Shown here: piece by piece, positions 1 through 12,290 of the stretch | How the letters are laid out: each line of letters starts with the position of its first letter | How positions within the stretch are numbered: the stretch's first letter is position 1 | Assembly (NCBI GenBank): GCA_021307315.1 | Contig: JAJSPD010000010.1 | Span: 558,001 to 622,000 of the forward strand | DNA from: Bisporella sp. PMI_857 | Taxonomy: Eukaryota > Ascomycota > Leotiomycetes > Helotiales > Helotiaceae | Reading direction: 5' to 3' | Length of the DNA: 64,000 bases | The notes under the pieces: generated by a model | The model's database searches: none | The model's input: the letters and a program-made list of their open reading frames with translations, nothing else | Told to the model about the DNA's origin: nothing | Made by a program: the position numbers and the translations under genes

Positions 1-2511
1 CTGTCTGTTGCTGTTATTTTCTAGCGTAAACTCAGCAGCAAGTTCCGATGCTGAAGGAAGTACGAAGCTTAGAAGGGGAAGTATTTGCGAGGGTAAAACG
101 CTTCTTGCAGTTCTAAGGCTCATCCAGCTTGGAGGTTTGAACTTGAGAGGGAGAGCAAGGAAGGCCGCTGGCGTTTATTGCTAAATTTGAATGAGGGTTG
201 TATTTTTTGGTATGTGGGTATTGTAGTTTTATATACCTTTCCAAGGGGGGGGAGGGGAGGATTAATGCAAATCACATACCCCGGCCTGCATCTTTACTTT
301 ATGGAGAAGCATGTAGATCAAGCAAGCATGCATAATTCAAGATACGCAATATAATGCATAATATAAAAGAAGAGATTGCTAGATGTTTGAGAGGCCAGGA
401 ATCATAACCTTGCCTGATGAGAACGACACATGACCAAGTGGTGGGGAAACGTGATATATTTTTTAATAAAAAAACAAGCTTTAATATCAAGCATACGTAA
501 GCAAAGATAATTACATTATAAAGCGAAACACGCATGTTTAAGCACGAGTTCCTCATCCTACATTATAAATCCGGAACCCAGTGACATTAACGGTTCTGCG
601 AACAGCAACATACCATACATTATTTCTCACTCTTTAACAATTACCTATTACGTTCTCAGGCATTCGCTTTATTCGGAAATACGGACCTAGCCTTTTGCTT
701 CAAACCACGGCCGAGCGATCAGCAGCCGGGCGTCGTTTGGTCTGCTTCGCATGCTCCTTGCTTTGTTGGCTTGCTGTTTGCTCGGCTTTTGGGGGGGGAG
801 AAGATCAAAACGCTAGCGGTCTGCTGATTTATAGATCACAAACGGCACGGGTATATAGAAGGCTAGAAGCTCAGCCTTGCGGGATGAATTTTTAGGAGCG
901 TGAGCGCTTTGTATTGTTTGATTTTAGCGCGTCGAAAGCCATGCAAAGTCTGAGGGATTTAAGAGGGAGGAAATGAGCCTTTTTGAATATTTGAATGTGC
1001 TTCGTTTGTTAAGGAGGTAGCGGATGGTCTAGTGATGTAGGGTTTTGGGGCTATAAATATGCAGCGCTAAATGCTCCATAGGAGTATTGGACTTTCAAGC
1101 ATTTAACGCTTATAGCAGGGTATGGTGCCGCTAGGTAGGTACTTGTGATAAGGCTGTGCGTTGGAAGACAAATAAGAAGAAGTAGTTGCATGAATGCCAA
1201 AGCGGAGGGAGAGAATAGGTTGACGCTTTACGTTTATATTGAAGCCGTTTTACTCACATTTTACCCGTTGCTACCGTTATTTTGTTGTTAACGCCGTCGC
1301 TGTTATCATGTGGAAAAGATGGCAAATAATTAGAGATGCGAGGTTAGAATTACAAGTTTGATACCATCTTTGCTTTGCACGCTTATCACCCTGGTGCCTA
1401 CATCGTACCTCTTGTGTATAGCACAGCAAGAGAAAGACAATGCTAGCCAGCCGTAATATACAAAAGAAACAGCGCTAGGCAGTAATGACGGCAGTGACAA
1501 CAGGGAAAGTTCTCTGGTTAAATGTTGCGCATATCAACTACTTGATTGAAAAATGTGTTCAAGTGATATCAATGGATACTTGTTGGCAGCAGATTGTACA
1601 TGCACTCAAGAACTTTGAGGCCCTCTTGCGGAAACCATGTTTCTATATTTCAATTTACACTGGAGGTGCTGAGAATGTCATAACCAGGCTTTCCCGTAAG
1701 TCTGTATATGCAAGCACCCGATGACCGGTGGTGTAAAATTTACAAATTTTGAGCTATATTAGTTGCGAAGTAGGTCTAGCTTGTAGTGAAAGCATAGCGC
1801 AATTTCATAGGTAAGTCAGCTGGTATTGCGTTATGGATGCTCACTTTTTGGGGGATGACATATCACAAAGCATGCACATCTCGTGGAAGAGTCTCGGCGA
1901 TTGTTCTGCCAGTATCTGCACCTACCCGCCTCTCGGGACTTAAAGATTCAATGAGGCGAAGGCAAAAACTGCCGACATCAAAAGTCCCAAGCCGGGCCAG
2001 GGGATGTATCATGCGATGTACCTGTACCACATCCTCTTCTTTGACTTCGGCCATGAATAACTTCAGCGCACCTGCTGTTTTCTCTGACTCCTGAACTCAA
2101 AGCCGTATCAAATTTGTATCTCTTTGGGTGACTTTGCTGTCTGTTTTGCATTTTAGTTTTAGAAAGCAGCAGAATTTAAGGTTGGACATTCAGGCTATAT
2201 ATACAAAGTTTCGGCGGTGCTCGACTGCAAGGGCGTGAACCGGCAAATATTTCGGGATCAATCATCAACAACTTAGAACCCAGTAACATTACGAACCCAA
2301 GACTTTGAACGACTTCATCTGAAATAGCCTGTGTAAGTGATGAACGATTACTTTACGTCGTGGCAACATGACTCGTTCTCCGCTTCTTGGAACAAACATC
2401 AGATTGTATATATATATGCTAACATTTTTCAAGTTAGGCAGCTCCTACCATACTATTTACTGAAGCTTTCCGGAATCTTTTTTATCTGTCCAAAACTCCC
2501 GACTCTTCAAA
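1..2511. other. Gene-poor left end
   Basis: No gene that I can support. Short G-rich runs occur near 245-260 and 790-800. On the minus strand an open frame runs from about 2093 down to 1863 and reads like coding sequence, with a charged start followed by a segment ending in LSPERR. It has only an internal ATG and resembles no family I recognise, so it may be a gene fragment. A TATA-like run lies near 2192-2205, about 310 bases before the next gene. Confidence 0.5.
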
Positions 2512-3117
2512 ATGCGCGTGGCCTTCTTGCTCACAGCACTGCTTTCCCCAGCAGCAGTGCTTGCCGCTCCGACTTCACCGGAGAACGCAGATATCATGAA
2601 ACGAGCTCCCGCTAAGCCTAAGCCCTGCCAACCGATTACCCCAGCACCAAATGCAACAGAGACAAAGGCAAGATTCGATAAATTCGCCTATGAATTCCTC
2701 GTAACCAAGAACATTACCGCGGCTTTTGAGTACATCAATCAAGGCTACATTGTATGTTTGATCGCACCTTCTAATATGAGTGTTCCTTCCTTGCACCCGC
2801 CAGGAAAAGTTTAAGAATGCGCTATTTAACGAGATTCAAATAGAACCACAACCCCGCAGCACAGAACGGTTTCGACAGCGCATGGAATATCCTCAGCCCC
2901 ATCTGGGGAAACCAGCAGATCACCGTCCTGCGAACCCAGTTCACGAGCCCTCAGGGCTGGCTGAATTATAGAAGTGGGTTCGGCGAGATAGTGGATAGGT
3001 ATCGGTGGGAGGCAGGTTGTATTGCTGAACATGCAGGTCTTCTCAATTTCTTGAGCGGCACGTGAATACTGATTGATATGATAGTGGGATCAAGGGGAGA
3101 AATTTCCTACTTCGTGA
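2512..3117 (+). CDS. Secreted SnoaL-like (NTF2-fold) protein
   Basis: Proposed exons are 2512-2751, 2844-3032 and 3085-3117, giving 153 residues. The start MRVAFLLTALLSPAAVLA is a signal peptide, followed by a possible Kex2 KR site at residues 30-31. The spliced body has INHNPAAQNG, a Trp-rich stretch, then IVDRYRWEAGCIAEHWDQGE, the order seen in SnoaL-like NTF2-fold proteins. Intron 1 is an ordinary GT-AG intron of 92 bp ending at the TAG at 2841-2843; the frame upstream of the acceptor is closed, so splicing is needed. Intron 2 (3033-3084, 52 bp) would start with GC; it has a CTGAT branch site and TAG acceptor and restores EHWD. Without it the frame ends at 3065 after a non-family tail. Function is unknown: some family members are cyclases or aldol-type enzymes, but no activity can be read here. 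The intron 2 call is inference. Confidence 0.75.
3033..3084 (+). other. Predicted GC-AG intron
   Basis: Non-canonical intron of the SnoaL-like gene. The donor is GCAGGT after CAT, the branch-like CTGAT lies close to the 3' end, and the acceptor is ATAG. Removing it joins IAEH to WDQGE in frame. Confidence 0.6.
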
Positions 3118-3123
3118 GACATT

Positions 3124-3139
3124 GGGGGGGGGGGGGGGG
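3124..3139. repeat. Poly-G run (16 G)
   Basis: A homopolymer of 16 G followed by A and more G lies directly downstream of the SnoaL-like stop codon. Its length may be unreliable in the assembly. Confidence 0.9.
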
Positions 3140-3442
3140 AGGGGGCGGGAGTTGAGTGCGTCATGCAAGACCGCTTTGATGGTTTAGCTACCCGGGGAAG
3201 GGACTAACTTTTGTATATGACAGAATCCTTAAAATTCAAGATTAAACAATTCGCGTTATATCTTTCTGTTAGGCTGACGCGTTGTTCAAATTCAGCACTG
3301 CTACTAATAGAGAAATCTACAAGCACAAAACCCAGCCCAAGTTTCTTACAACGACGACTATTATCAGGGATGGACAAAAAGAGCAAGATACTTTTTTGGG
3401 GGTGGGGAGGATGGGATATAATTTACTATAATTATAATATCT

Positions 3443-3760
3443 GAATGTGAGCAACTGCTGCGTTATCCTGAGCAGAGCGTGAGCTATCCTGAACGTGCTT
3501 ATAATGCGGAGCCTACTTTAGCCTTCTGCGTGCCTCGATTACAATTTCTTTATTGTATTTTTGCCGTTCCTGCTCCTTTACAGGGTTTCTGCTAGAGCAG
3601 ATTTTGATCCCTCTTTGTCATAGAGCATATAACTAGTTATCCAGCCTCACAATGTTAGAATATGGTGGGCTGTTTATACACAAAAGGGACTACACTATCT
3701 CGTATCTTGGACACATGCTTGTAAGCCACCTGATCGCAGCTACACCATTAGACTCTGATA
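3443..3760 (+). repeat. Dispersed repeat copy A, mutated
   Basis: It aligns by eye with 11407-11730. Both share the opening GTGAGCAACTGCTG, the CAGGGTTnCTGCTnGAGCA segment and the end CAGCCTCACAAnGTTAGAATAnGGTGGG. Copy A has T or A where the other copy has C or G at many places, such as GAGCATATAACTAGTTAT against GAGCAAGTGACTAGTAAT. This direction of change is typical of RIP on repeats. No coding capacity remains. Probably a retroelement fragment; the class is not established. Confidence 0.7.
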
Positions 3761-6700
3761 TGCACGGGGATATCATTATTAATGGAGAACTAGCAGATAT
3801 TTCAATTTATTGATAAGTATAATGTATGGATAACAGCTTATGCGGCTCTCTTGGCACGGTTGAGTATGGTTAGTATAATCTCTACTCTTACTATAGGACA
3901 GGCGGATATGGGAATTTTTAAGCTCTCTGTTCGGTCGCATATAGTTCAATTGCGTTTGGGCCATGCAGGCGGCCGCACATGCAACTCGCAACACAGCCGT
4001 TTGTCCTGGATTTGGGAGATGGTGAGAGTCTGCTTAGTCCTCTTTTAGCGAAGTGGAAGCTCCAGATGTGCTTTTAGCAAGGCTGGTATATGTCCACTTT
4101 ATCAACACTTCGACTATGAAAGTTAGTGTGAAGACCTACGACTCTAACAACTCTAATCTCTTGCATCCGAATAGAAAGAGGATTCTGGATGAACCTTGTT
4201 TTCTTCAAAAAAAAATTTTTGCATCAACAAATAGGGCAAATCATAACTCGGATCCTAGACTCCCCCTTTGGACTTAAAGCAGCAAACCATAAATTGGAAT
4301 TTTGAAGCTAATCTGAGTCGTCCGAGAGCGACATGGGAAGCTGGATTAGGAATACGATATTACTGGGAGGCTTTCTTGGAATACAAATGCATTGTAATTC
4401 TGCGGAAAAGACGCAATCTAGGTGTATCAGTAGTCAGGTTCCAGTTGGGCTGTGTGGTGGATGATCAAGAAATATTATGACCACTATAAGAAAGTGTCCC
4501 CGGTAGGAGAAACCTCAGGCCCTGGTTCTCCGACTGTATGTGGGGATACTCCCCGGCCTCCCCGTGGCCCGACCTCACTCTGTGGCAGTGACAATAACGT
4601 CCCAACTGACAAGCGACAGGAAACTAGGTTGTTCTTCGATCCTATGTTATCTAAGCATAAAGCTCTTCGATTCTGTAAGGAGTATAATTGTCGAGGTCAA
4701 GTGGCCGTGTCTGCGCCAAGTGGCTGAAGCCTTCAGCTCATTTCCTGATCACCCTTTGCACTCCTTATGAATGCCCGGGCGGTCTGTCTCGCAGTTCCCC
4801 AAGAGTCCAATGGGGAACTCAGCTTGGATGACACAGTAATGGGGTCCACGGAACATCTCGAGATGGGAGGCTGGCTCATGACATTGAGAGCTCAGAGGGA
4901 TACTTTTGTAATGCAAGTCATGAGACGCAGGATTTAAGCAGATTTCCTGCATTCTTTCCATGCAGTGTGTGTCAACAACGGACTTGCAAAAGGCAGGCAT
5001 TCTTGTTTAGGCACGTCACGTGAAAGTTCAGTGGTGAAGCTTTTGAAGTTCGTTGCATTGCTTTCTTAGCCCTTTCTGTCCCGAATGCTTTCCACCATCT
5101 CATCTATCTCTCTGGAAAACTACAGAAAATAAGTACATCTCAATACAAGAAAGTACAGCAGCAACAGCAGCTGTTGTTTACAGGCCCAAGTCCGCTCAGT
5201 GAGCCAAAATCCCAACCAATATACCAGGCCTCATGGAGAGTATTACCGCCAAAGCCAAGGCAAAGCATCAACATCTCTTGTAGAGCTTGAGTTGACACTG
5301 GGCAATCAGAGGAGATGATGCGGTGGTGGGAGACGTCCCGCTGAGAGACTCTGTAGCTCTCTCATGTGGGTTTGAGACTCCACATCCCCGACATCAACCT
5401 ATTTGATGCCCTGTTAGCAGATTTTAATCGAAGAAAATGAGCATACTTAATCGTGGATTTGGGATTAAAGCCTTAGGAACAAGTCCCCTGATGTTTGCCG
5501 GCTGCATGCCCGGGACTGTGATACCTGGGACCAGATTTGAGGCCTGCGGCTGGCCTAGCACAGTCTACACATTTTGAGGAGAACGAGTTGTCGTTACTTT
5601 AGTCTTGAACTTGGAATCTATATCGACAAGACCAATCAAATGAGTTGTTTGAAGCAAGTGAACGGGCTGGTTTGAAATGCGATGAGGGGAGTAAGTGTGT
5701 CGATAGTTCGAAGACTACACCGTCAGACAAAGAGCTTATTATCTCAAGTACACGGCTCGTAGCGGGTAACTGCTATTGTGAAAAGTTATGTTGTCGCAAG
5801 TATTGTTGTTTGGAACGAAGTTGCGATGTTTTTCTAGTGCAGAAAGTTGCAACTCCTGAACTTAGCAACGGGGTGGACGTTAAGTGAGACATAAAAGTAC
5901 TGGGAAAATCATTCAGTTTGAGCAGCGGCAGTAGGTCGGGTTGGTGATCTGATAGTTGATTAACTGGCCTATTACACGTGGAGAATATTTTGTGTCTTAA
6001 TACACGCTATATTCAATAACCGCAGCCAACTGCTCAGATGTCGGAAGCTCTCATCAAAGCGGGACCTGCTTCATGCTCTACAAAGAGCTGAACGAATGCC
6101 GAACTATTTCATTCAAAATAGTAGTATTATGTGTTGGCATTTAATTTGTACATAAAATTTAGTTGAGTTGTATAGTTCCGCTTTTGCACTAGCCTCATGT
6201 TGTGCGACGGGCCGTCCCTGGTCTCCTCTATGGTGGAGAATAAGGGGCTGACAACTCCATATTCAAGACGATTGCGGGGTGCCAGGTCCTAAGGGAAACC
6301 ATAAGTAGTGTTGTGGATCATAGAACACGTCGCACGGCTCTTTAAATCGTTATGCCACCGAAAATAATCTAAAATATTCGTCTTGATACGATTTTTTCGA
6401 CGACTTGAGTCAAATTTGTGTTCAAATCCAAAATGTGTTTCTCTTCTGTACCTCGAAAGTCTGGTAGAACATCATTTGCAGCGGACCGTCGTTATTCCCC
6501 GCCGTAGATCGCCAATGCTTAATCTTCCGCCACTTGCAGACTCTTGCAACTACAACTTTTGAATCCAGCGACACCAGAAGATTCAAAACACCGAACCCTC
6601 CACGTCGCAAGCATGAAAATTCTTCATAATTTGGTATTCAGCTTCTTTTGGAGTGTACCACCAGAAGAAGAATTTGGGGGCGGTCTAAGACTCCGCTCAC

Positions 6701-6843
6701 GGCGAATACGACCTTAACCATAAGAGCTCATTGTCCTTTCTCTTCTTGAACTCTCAACTTGTGCCCTTGAAGCAAAGCTACGGCATACCACCAAGAATAT
6801 TACTTGACAAATCTCAGCAGCTTAATTGTGTTGCAGAACTAGG
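3761..6843. other. Intergenic, no supported gene
   Basis: Several short open frames occur on both strands (for example 4268-4480 and, on the minus strand, 4749-5000). None has a convincing start, splice pattern or motif. The stretch at 4300-4500 reads in patches as protein-like sequence across frames and could be a decayed gene, but I cannot name it. Confidence 0.5.
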
Positions 6844-9555
6844 ATGCCGTGAGTGATCTATCTCAAATGCGGCTTTCCTCGCTAATGAAACTGTTTCCAG
6901 GCTTCCGAACCTCCGCGGATTGAACTTTCTATGGTTTGGACGCGATGAGGTGGAACAAGGCCATGTGAACAGACCAGATGGAAGGCTGTGGACGCCTAAT
7001 GTGCCATCCGTGGCCACCACTGGAACAGATGACTCAATGGACGGCGCGGAAACTCATCCAGCGACAGATTGCGTTCCCTCAGTGCCTCGGACCGCTCATA
7101 GTACACAACAACAAAGAAGCTTCGGAAGCTATGGGATGGAAGAAGGTCTCGGCGCGTTGAGTCTTGTCGCCGAGAATGGGACAGTTGGATCTGACCGCAG
7201 TACTCGTACACGACACGCTTATCACGCCAAGACAGATACTTCCTATCGTTCAGTGCGAATTGAGAGATGGCTGCGTTTCCCCGAACGACACGAAGTCATT
7301 GCTTACGGATTGCAAAGTAGGAGTTTCGCAAGTCTTCCAGATCTGGACGATCATAAAGAATCACTGAGGCTTCTATCGAGTAAAGTCGAACTCAATGTCG
7401 ATCACCATTTGGTTCATATATTCGAACCTCAAACAGGATTTGGACCCCGACAGCTTGAGATCCGGATGCCTCCCGAGGACAAAATTCCTTTTGTCGGTCT
7501 CCCTGACATAACTGGAATTGCCTCAGATGACAGCTCGCAAGTCGCAGACCTCAATCCTGAGGACAATTTCGAAAATATCACGGAAACTCATCACGAAAAC
7601 TTCCGTGAGAGTTTGTCGCACCTTGCGGCGAATGATCAAGTATTAGCTGATCTCCTAATCCATCGATTGGGTGCTGAAGTGAACCTCATTCTACCTCTTT
7701 TTGATGGCAGTGGACTTGATGCCCTTTTACAGCCGGAGCACAGTGGGAACACAGAGCATGCGCAGGGTTCCAAGCCTGCACAATCCGTTGGCTCGAGAGT
7801 ACCAAATACTAGGAGTTCCACGTCAAATAAGCGTACACAGGGTGTAAGTAAACGATCGAGGAACATAGAGCGTGATGACAATGGAAAGGACCAAAACTCG
7901 AAACGCAACAAAAAGGACCCTCCTTCCTCGCTACCTACCCTACCGGTCAAGAAAGCAACCAGACCTCGATTCAAGTGCCCATTCCGCGCGAAATGTTGTA
8001 TAACGCACTGCCGAAAGAATGGAAGGCTTTCTACAAGCCAAGGATATGCTCTAATCCATCATATATTAGAGCAAGTGGTCTCACGACTCATTTCAAATGC
8101 GTACTAACATCACTCCAGTCACTTCAAGGATTACCACATAGTAGTGCGCTGCCAACGATGCTACATGATCTTTGAAGGCCTGACTGCAGTGAGCAGTAAA
8201 AACGATCACCAACGCAGGTGCAATACCACAAAGCCGCCAATCGGCGACGATGTGATTGATTGTGATATGAAAGCCAAGCTAGACGAGAAGTTGCGATTCC
8301 GAACCTGGACTCTCGAGAACGAGAATGATCTAGATATGAAATCCTGGATCTTGCGTAACGTTGTAACTCTGTGTGGTATCACTCGCCCTAAATCAGAACT
8401 CTCTGATGGAGATCTCAAGAAATTAGCCTTTTGTGAGCGAGAGCTTGCGAAGTGGTATACTATCTGGGAAACGCTGTTTGAGAGTCTACCTGTTCCCTCA
8501 CATCCCTGTAAGTGTCTTCATTCTCCAGCCACGACAAGAACTTGTGCCAATTATGCACACCGATCCCCGAGTTTTAGAATATTCCGGTGGCTTAGGCATA
8601 TTTGGAAGCTCTGAGCGAAAATGTTACAGCTGTCCTTGGATATCTTGTTAGACCGCTGCGCCTTAGCAACCCGCTGAATCACATATATGCTAGCTTTGTT
8701 AGGATATTCTAATCTCGGTGTACGCGGAGATTGGCACAAGCTCTTACTTAGCGGCCCTACCTATACTAACCATCTACTTCTCCTCTAGTTCATGAGCCAA
8801 ACGTCTCACAAGCCGTTCAAAACCGACAGAGGTTCCAGCTTCTCTTTCGAAATGTAGTCAACGCTACAGCAGACCAGCGAGGTCTACCACCAGCCAATGA
8901 CTTCCAAGGTCAGATAGAATGGTTCTCTAATTGCCTCTCTGTCACGCTTGGTCTCCTAGTACCTCCATCGTCTGAGAACACTTTGGCACAGGAAGAAGGA
9001 TCTAGCTCCCTGGAACAAATGCTCTCAGTTGTAGGTTCGGTGATTGATATACAACGCATGATGTCGAGTCTGGCTCCCCAACGAAACCTTCCGTCTAGTT
9101 CGGAGCCGATGACAAGCGACGCCAGTCAAAACCAACAGACACCAAGACATCTAGTTCGCCGGCTTTCAATCTCCGACGCGACTGCCGGACACCTATCACC
9201 TTCACAAACTCCGTCTTCAAACTCTAACGCAACTGCTGGACGCCCACCACTTAGTTCGCAAGGTTCGCAAGATCCTGAAGCTGTAGTCCCTACTTCCACT
9301 CCGGTACCCGAAGCCCAAACCTACGTCTTCCCCGATCCGTATGGGGAAACAACGGACATAGAAAGCCAAGACCAGGACCACGGCCAGGCGTCTCCCTTTG
9401 GAGACGGGGGGCCAGCTTGCGGGACATGTAGCGGTACTTTACGAGTCTGGGTGTGGTCTTCTTCTGGAGAAGGGAGATGGCATGATTGTTCTTTTTGTAC
9501 TATGTATACCATGTATAGTCCTGTCGTTGATGATGAGGATCTATATAATGCTTGA
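6844..9555 (+). CDS. C2H2-like zinc-finger fungal protein
   Basis: Four exons fit in one frame: 6844-6848, 6901-8070, 8119-8507 and 8789-9555, giving 776 residues. The first coding exon would be only five bases (ATGCC), with a GTGAGT donor and TTTCCAG acceptor. The long frame that follows has no ATG near its start, so this upstream ATG solves the start. A Ser/charge-rich N-terminal half ends in a basic stretch, then a Cys/His region begins: C361-P-F, C367, C368, H-C372, then HFKDYH at about 393-398, CQRC at 402-405 and a DHQRRC end. This is the layout of a large fungal C2H2-like family in which the last finger follows a GY/W...HH...H helix. The C-terminus has two more CxxC pairs (CGTC, CSFC). 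Likely nuclear, with possible DNA or RNA binding; the role is unknown. Intron 3 (8508-8788, 281 bp) is longer than the rest, and its borders are the least certain. Confidence 0.75.
8071..8118 (+). other. Predicted GC-AG intron with TACTAAC branch site
   Basis: Intron of 48 bp in the zinc-finger gene. The donor GCAAGT is the ideal non-canonical sequence, there is a perfect TACTAAC at 8102-8108, and the acceptor is CCAG. Removal joins GYALIHHIL to DHFKDYHIVVRCQRC in one frame, rebuilding the zinc-finger region. Confidence 0.75.
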
Positions 9556-10098
9556 ACATCAATGTCCAATTCTCCTGGGTTGCCTCACACATACTTTCTC
9601 AAACGATATATCTTTGTGTACTTGCGCTTGTCATCCTCAATCCAAGTGGCTATAGGTCAACCATTGAACCTTATGTTGTACTTGCAATATTCCAACCGGA
9701 TGCAACCCATACAGTGGGAATAGAACACCCAAAGTGCCGTAAACGAGATGCAGTTTCATGGAGTAGCAGAGAGATATCATGATTCAAGTGTGATGAATAA
9801 TTGACTGGAAGAAGCTACAAGAAAGGAGTATATACGCCAATTCGGTTCTGCAACCAAAGAAAATCTAATAACATTACAATGTATTTCCTGCAACAAAAAA
9901 GCTGGTACATTGTTCTCAGCCAGCATCCCACTTCTGCCCCTGCCTCCTATCCTTCCGCCTCTTACTCCTGCTCCTCTCCGCATACGCCTCCTGCGGCCTC
10001 TCTCCATCTCCATCTCCCATCTCCTATTCCACCCCATATCTAAATGCATCTCTATCAGCCTTTTAAACCGATTCCTACCTTTAAATTAACTTATTGTC
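9556..10098. other. Intergenic with C/T-rich tract
   Basis: No gene supported. A strongly C+T-rich tract lies at about 9930-10040 on the plus strand; it makes low-complexity Arg/Gly frames on the other strand, which I do not regard as genes. Confidence 0.5.
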
Positions 10099-10455
10099 TC
10101 AAACTCCGGTGTCAAAAGCCATTCCCCGTTCTCCTCTCAAACTCCACCACCGCTCTATCTCCACACACAATTTCGTGTCTCGACTTGTTTCTCCCTCCAT
10201 CTCACACTCCTCCCTGCCCAACGGCATTGTTAAGGATACTTTTATTACTTGACGAAGTATCTGTACTAAATGGTTGTATATGTGATGTAGTATTCGCCCA
10301 CGTGTCTGTATAGTAAGGGTACCCGTTGAAATCGAAACCTTGGCATTCCCATCATAAGGCGTAAATCTCATCTGCCTTCCCTCCCCCAACCTCCAACTCT
10401 CTCTCCTCCGTCTTAAGAATATCTGCTTATACAACTGCCTTAGCGTCGGAATCAT
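10099..10455 (-). CDS. Small basic protein, possible LYR-like (doubtful)
   Basis: An intronless frame of 118 residues. The first ATG in frame is at 10453-10455; the open frame extends three codons further but begins there with TTG. It starts MIPTLRQLYKQIFLRRRR, with an LYK triplet near the N-terminus and clustered Arg, then a TLTIQTRG and IYNHLVQIL segment. The N-terminus recalls mitochondrial LYR-motif proteins, but I cannot confirm this. The second half is low complexity and opposite a C/T-rich tract, so the frame could be chance. A lone hypothetical gene with no supporting neighbour. Confidence 0.3.
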   Translation of the reverse strand: MIPTLRQLYKQIFLRRRRESWRLGEGRQMRFTPYDGNAKVSISTGTLTIQTRGRILHHIYNHLVQILRQVIKVSLTMPLGREECEMEGETSRDTKLCVEIERWWSLRGERGMAFDTGV

Positions 10456-11242
10456 AACCGTCAAATCACGACAGTAAGTTCTGTTAGACGCCAGAGCAGG
10501 AGAAGAGCAGTTATAGCGCAGATTATCCTGCAGACACCAGCGAAGAGACCGAGGGATATGGAGGAGGCGATTAGGATCTTGTCTGCGTTTTATATGGAGG
10601 TTCCAGAGGATGTACAGGCCAATATCGCCAGTACAAAATCTGCGATGGCGGAGACAATTGGTGTTTTCATTAGCTCGTTCCTCCTTATTATCATTTTGAT
10701 TTTTGAATTTTGAGGATTACGCTGGGCGTACCTTAAAAGTATATTTTTTGGAGTTTTTTTAGTTGTGTGTAAACTAGACAGCACGTGATGAGAACAGAGT
10801 GCATCAGTCCGAGAGTTAGCACTTGACTGCGAAGCAAGCAAACTTCTTGCACTTTCAATATTATTCTTTTCCTTACAGCAAGAGTTTTCAAGGCATTTTC
10901 ATGACCTAGTTAGTGCAGCTTGATTATTTGATTCTCGTTCTATTACAAGCAGTCTATTCTTTGTTTTGTTAGCTGACTCTTGACTATGTAATGTAGGGTT
11001 CTGCTTGGTTGTATTGCCGCTCTACAGTAAACACAAGAATAATTGTATAGTAAAGTGTTCTATATGTAAAAAACCCGATTCGCTCCCCTTACGTGAGTTG
11101 CGATTAAAAAGATAGCGGAATGAGGTCTTATATATAGAAAAATGCAATGTGCTTCTTATTTAAGGCTTACTTTAGTGTACTTACTATTTTAATAAAAGAG
11201 ATAGCGATGAGTAATAACGAGGTTATAATGGATTTGTTACGA
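10456..11242. other. Intergenic, no supported gene
   Basis: AT-rich spacer without a convincing frame on either strand. A segment near 10488-10500 (GTTAGACGCCAGAG) echoes the TAGACGCCAGGG at the end of the repeat at 17698-18002, so a small repeat remnant is possible. Confidence 0.4.
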
Positions 11243-11730
11243 ATAGAGGTCAGATCAAGTGTGATTGGCTAAAAAGCGTCAAAGCACGTGATGATGTGGC
11301 AAATCTTGCTCAAGGTGCGTAGGTTAGACCAGGAAAGAGAAAATTGATTCACAATACCCCCAGACTCAGGACTGATTTTCCCTTTCGCTAGTTCCGTTTT
11401 AGTCTGCGGACGTGAGCAACTGCTGCTTTAACCTGAGTGTTCCTGATCAGAGCCTGAGCAACCTTGAGCCAGCCTGCGCACCACAATGTGGAACCTATTT
11501 TGGCCTCCTGTGTGCCCCGGCTACAAATTCCTTACTGGATTGCCCGAGAATCCCGTTTCCGCTTCCCTACAGGGTTCCTGCTGGAGCAATTTTGGATCCG
11601 TCTTGTCAAAGAGCAAGTGACTAGTAATTCAGCCTCACAAAGTTAGAATACGGTGGGTTGTTTTGATCTCCATAGTATGACCTCAGCGTGAGCCACCGGA
11701 CTCTTATCACATGATGATTGACACATCAGT
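11243..11730 (+). repeat. Dispersed repeat copy B (LTR-like remnant)
   Basis: The first part (11243-11400) matches 17698-17930, and the second (11407-11730) matches copy A at 3443-3760. It therefore links two repeat segments seen separately elsewhere in the window. It keeps more C and G than the other copies and is probably the least mutated. There is no coding frame. Probably a retrotransposon LTR or untranslated remnant; no element ends could be fixed. Confidence 0.6.
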
Positions 11731-12290
11731 CTCCTTCGTTGCTTACAGCTCAAAGTAATCTTAAGAGACAGGAGGGGCAAGAGCAGGACGGGAGGGGAAC
11801 TACAATTCTCATTCTGCGAAGTTCCAAGCGTTCTAAGCCCCAGATGCCGATGTGGACCGCTGTCGGGAGGATTAGGATGATTTCTGCTGGAGACTGCCAT
11901 GTTGGGTGGACTTTCAAAGTGATGTGATTGAAGTGGTAAAATTTGTTATTTGTAGAGGTGAATGTGGTGCTTCTTGGTTGGATTTCGTTGTTGATTATGA
12001 TGACAATTTGAGAGTGAGAGGTGGTTATTTGTATTCTCAGTTGGTGATCATAGAGTGATCTCATTTTGGGTTTAGGGGATGTGGCATTCAACGACGACAC
12101 CAACGGGATGCCCCTGCCTCTGCGTGGTGGTGATATGGTCTTGAGTTAACCTCAAGTCCCTGGTGGCCATCTACGGCACAACATATACAGTAGATGTAAA
12201 GAGTATCGGGGAACCGACACGATGGTAATTGGATGAGGGGCCAGCATCAGTCGCTGGTTCGCGGTTCCCCGCCACCACACTCAGCGACGG

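Noticed and set aside
3033..3065. Alternative end of the SnoaL-like protein without the last intron
   Set aside because: It gives a tail (AGLLNFLSGT) unlike the family, whereas splicing restores EHWD; kept only as a fallback.
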